Shown: piece by piece, positions 62,162 to 64,000 of the stretch
Position numbering within the stretch: position 1 is the first letter of the stretch
How the letters are laid out: each line of letters starts with the position of its first letter
DNA from: CAZPRY01 sp964589175
GTDB taxonomy: Bacteria > Fidelibacterota > UBA2242
Assembly: GCA_964589175.1 (NCBI GenBank)
Contig: CAZPRY010000010.1
Coordinates: 38,744 to 102,743 of the forward strand
Direction: 5' to 3'
DNA: 64,000 nt
Made by a program: the position numbers and the translations under genes
Notes under the pieces: model-generated
Told to the model about the DNA's origin: nothing
What the model saw: only the letters and a program-made list of their open reading frames with translations
Databases searched by the model: none

Positions 62162-62842
62162 ATGACCAGGTTAGCTGCAGTTAAAATCGACAGGGATTAT
62201 CCACGTCAGAAGTTTCTGCAACTACTGGATAGTATTTCAGTCGAGAAAAAGGAACGAATCCTGCGTTTCCGGCAGTATCCGGATGCCTTACGGGGACTGA
62301 TCGGTGAGTTGCTGCTGCATTTCATGCTGGATCGGTTCGATTCCGTTGATTCAGCAGACAGATCGGTCCGAATGAATGAATTCGGCAAACCGTTTTTTGA
62401 ATTTATAAAGGATGTTCATTTCAATATCTCTCATTCAGGTGACTGGGTGGTGTGCGGGATCAGCCGCCAGCCGATCGGTGTGGATGTGGAAGAGATCGGG
62501 GAAATACCGGCGGATGTGACCGGGCGATATTTCACATCCGAGGAAGTAGAACAGATCCCGGCCGGGCGCGGCGCAGAGAGTGAAAAAAGATTTTACCAGA
62601 TCTGGACGCTTAAAGAGAGTTATATCAAAATGGAAGGCCAGGGATTATCGATTCCGCTTGATTCTTTCTCCATCCAAATTTCGGAGAAAAACAGTATCGG
62701 CGTTAAAATCAGGGGAGAGGAATCGAAAAGCCATTATTTTCGCAGCTATTATCCCGATCAAACCCATATCTTATCCGCCTGTTCTCTGCAGGAATTCAAA
62801 GATGTCGGACTGCAATTTATCGGGATCAATGAAATTATGTAA
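62162..62842 (+). CDS. Sfp-type 4'-phosphopantetheinyl transferase
   Basis: A 226-residue Sfp-type enzyme: FNISHSG at 87-93, GVDVEEI with Asp108 and Glu110, and WTLKESYIK at 148-156 with Lys151 and Glu152. It transfers the phosphopantetheine arm from CoA to the conserved Ser of carrier domains, and would activate the nine T and ACP domains of this cluster. The ATG has no strong ribosome site, so coupling to the upstream thioesterase gene is likely. Confidence 0.93.
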   Translation: MTRLAAVKIDRDYPRQKFLQLLDSISVEKKERILRFRQYPDALRGLIGELLLHFMLDRFDSVDSADRSVRMNEFGKPFFEFIKDVHFNISHSGDWVVCGISRQPIGVDVEEIGEIPADVTGRYFTSEEVEQIPAGRGAESEKRFYQIWTLKESYIKMEGQGLSIPLDSFSIQISEKNSIGVKIRGEESKSHYFRSYYPDQTHILSACSLQEFKDVGLQFIGINEIM

Positions 62843-62917
62843 ACCATGGAGTTCTTCGAGATTCTCATTGCACTCCGACCAGGGATAGACTAATATGGAA
62901 ACAGAAAGGATAGAAAT

Positions 62918-63946
62918 ATGAAATTCAAAGTAGTCCTTATAGTATGTTTGATTGTTTTTATGACCTTGCCTTCGATTGGACAGATCACGGCGGAATGGGA
63001 GATGCTGCCGAAATCGGACGGCGAAGATCTGAATGTTCCCTACAATAAAACTGAGATTACGGTTAACGATTTTAAAATCAGTATTGGATTACCGGTGATA
63101 TTGCGTTACAGGGAAATTGATGCCAACAAAGTCCCGACCCTTATTTTGGGGAATAGTCTTTCGTATAGCAGTAAGCATCTCAACGTGAATAATTGGCCCT
63201 CCTATTCGATAGACCAGCAGCAAAACTGGCAAATAAATTTGATCAATGAGTATGACCATCTCATGTCTTTTGGGTATACGGGTACTTTAACGAAAATAAT
63301 CAGCGCAAAATGGTCACTCACCGGGATCGCGGGATTCACGTATGCGGCGATCGATCCGAAAGTATACAGAATGCAGGATTTGGGGTATCTGGGAGGTTTC
63401 GAGGCAACGCACCAATGGGAATCCGGGTGGTCGATGGGATTCGGATTTTTTTATGGGCGACTGACGGGACAGGCGCAGTTATTACCGTTGATCGTACTGA
63501 GAAAGCAGACCCGGCGGAGCACGCTTGATATAAATGTACCCAGTCAGATCGGCTATTGGTACCACATCAATCAAAAGGTGTCCTTGGGATTTCAGGCTCA
63601 ACTGGGCGGAGACACCTATAATTTTATCGGCGTAAAAGCCGATCAATATGATGAGAACGGGCAATTCTTATCATCCGGTAATGAGATCGGACTGGCATAT
63701 TCGGCCGTTACGTTGGGACCGGAGCTACAAGTATTATTTGCGAGGAACATAACGCTGACAGTGCGAACCGGCCTGGTGGCGTCGCGACGATATCAGTATT
63801 GGGTTTCTGAGAGAAACGAGGTTTTACGATATCAGGAGAGTGCCGATTTTGAAGCCCTGACCGGACATAATTATAGCGGCGAGGCCGTTGAATTCCCGAT
63901 GAAAAGCACCGGGTACATTAAAATCTCGGTCGGTTTTGGATTCTAG
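62918..63946 (+). CDS. Outer-membrane beta-barrel protein (DUF6268-like)
   Basis: A 342-residue protein with a signal peptide (hydrophobic 5-18, cut near QITAEW) and alternating beta strands through to a C-terminal aromatic residue (SVGFGF), the usual sorting signal of outer-membrane barrels. The repeated strand pattern (WSLTGIAGFTYA, WSMGFGFFYGRL, VSLGFQAQLGG) resembles DUF6268 family proteins of unknown function. Start ATG follows GAAAGGATAG. It lies 75 nt after the transferase gene and could be the last cluster gene or unrelated. Confidence 0.75.
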   Translation: MKFKVVLIVCLIVFMTLPSIGQITAEWEMLPKSDGEDLNVPYNKTEITVNDFKISIGLPVILRYREIDANKVPTLILGNSLSYSSKHLNVNNWPSYSIDQQQNWQINLINEYDHLMSFGYTGTLTKIISAKWSLTGIAGFTYAAIDPKVYRMQDLGYLGGFEATHQWESGWSMGFGFFYGRLTGQAQLLPLIVLRKQTRRSTLDINVPSQIGYWYHINQKVSLGFQAQLGGDTYNFIGVKADQYDENGQFLSSGNEIGLAYSAVTLGPELQVLFARNITLTVRTGLVASRRYQYWVSERNEVLRYQESADFEALTGHNYSGEAVEFPMKSTGYIKISVGFGF

Positions 63947-64000
63947 GCGTATTTATAGCGAATTGCAAAAATAATGTCCGATGAATGCGAAAAAAAGGTA

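Overview
The window looks like part of a scaffold from an uncultured, probably Gram-negative bacterium. It carries a lipoprotein, a beta-barrel outer-membrane protein and many genes with strong AGGAGG-type ribosome binding sites, some starting at TTG or GTG. A run of exactly 100 N at 23157-23256 shows it is a scaffolded assembly. The gene mix (URO-D-like proteins, GH38, four-helix-bundle protein, DUF6268-like barrel, type I-B CRISPR) would fit an FCB-group-like lineage, but that placement is a guess.

Layout. (1) 1-7356: a sugar module with a PfkB kinase, lyxose/mannose isomerase, DUF4432 epimerase-like protein, URO-D-family protein and a GH38 alpha-mannosidase, with a flavin-reductase-like gene on the minus strand. 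It reads as mannoside breakdown to mannose, then fructose, then a phosphosugar. (2) 7458-9206: a dinD gene broken by one nonsense codon beside a BRO-N/DinD-type gene that shares its 3' tail. (3) 9630-23093: a type I-B CRISPR-Cas locus, cas6 - two unknown genes - cas8b1 (with an internal start predicted to make Cas11) - cas7 - cas5 - cas3 - cas4 - four-helix-bundle gene - cas1 - cas2 - array of 29 repeats. Almost every loose junction in the locus carries an array of an 8-bp repeat (GGTTNANT), usually starting at the 3' end of a gene, often with a GC-rich core. The compact cas8-to-cas4 block has none. (4) 23094-24645: array end, assembly gap and a branched-chain-amino-acid-type binding lipoprotein. 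(5) 24872-62842: a hybrid NRPS/PKS cluster with two SyrD/PvdE-like ABC exporters, three megasynthases (5351, 3019 and 1176 residues), a type II thioesterase and an Sfp-type phosphopantetheinyl transferase. Inside it sit an SPFH - NMT1-like - dCache operon and three small or helper genes. (6) 62918-63946: an outer-membrane protein.

The assembly line reads C-T / C-A-T / KS-(dead AT)-KR-ACP / C-A-T / C-A(Thr)-T-(half C) // KS-(no AT)-DH-KR-ACP / C-A(Val)-T / C // A(MT inserted between A2 and A3)-T-TE. Neither PKS module has a working acyltransferase, so malonyl must be supplied in trans. The first module has no adenylation domain, the second A domain copy has a damaged P-loop, and the last A domain carries an inserted methyltransferase. 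The expected product is a small hybrid lipo- or cyclopeptide containing Thr, Val and a methylated residue. These departures from textbook architecture, together with the octamer-repeat system in the CRISPR locus, are the most unusual content.
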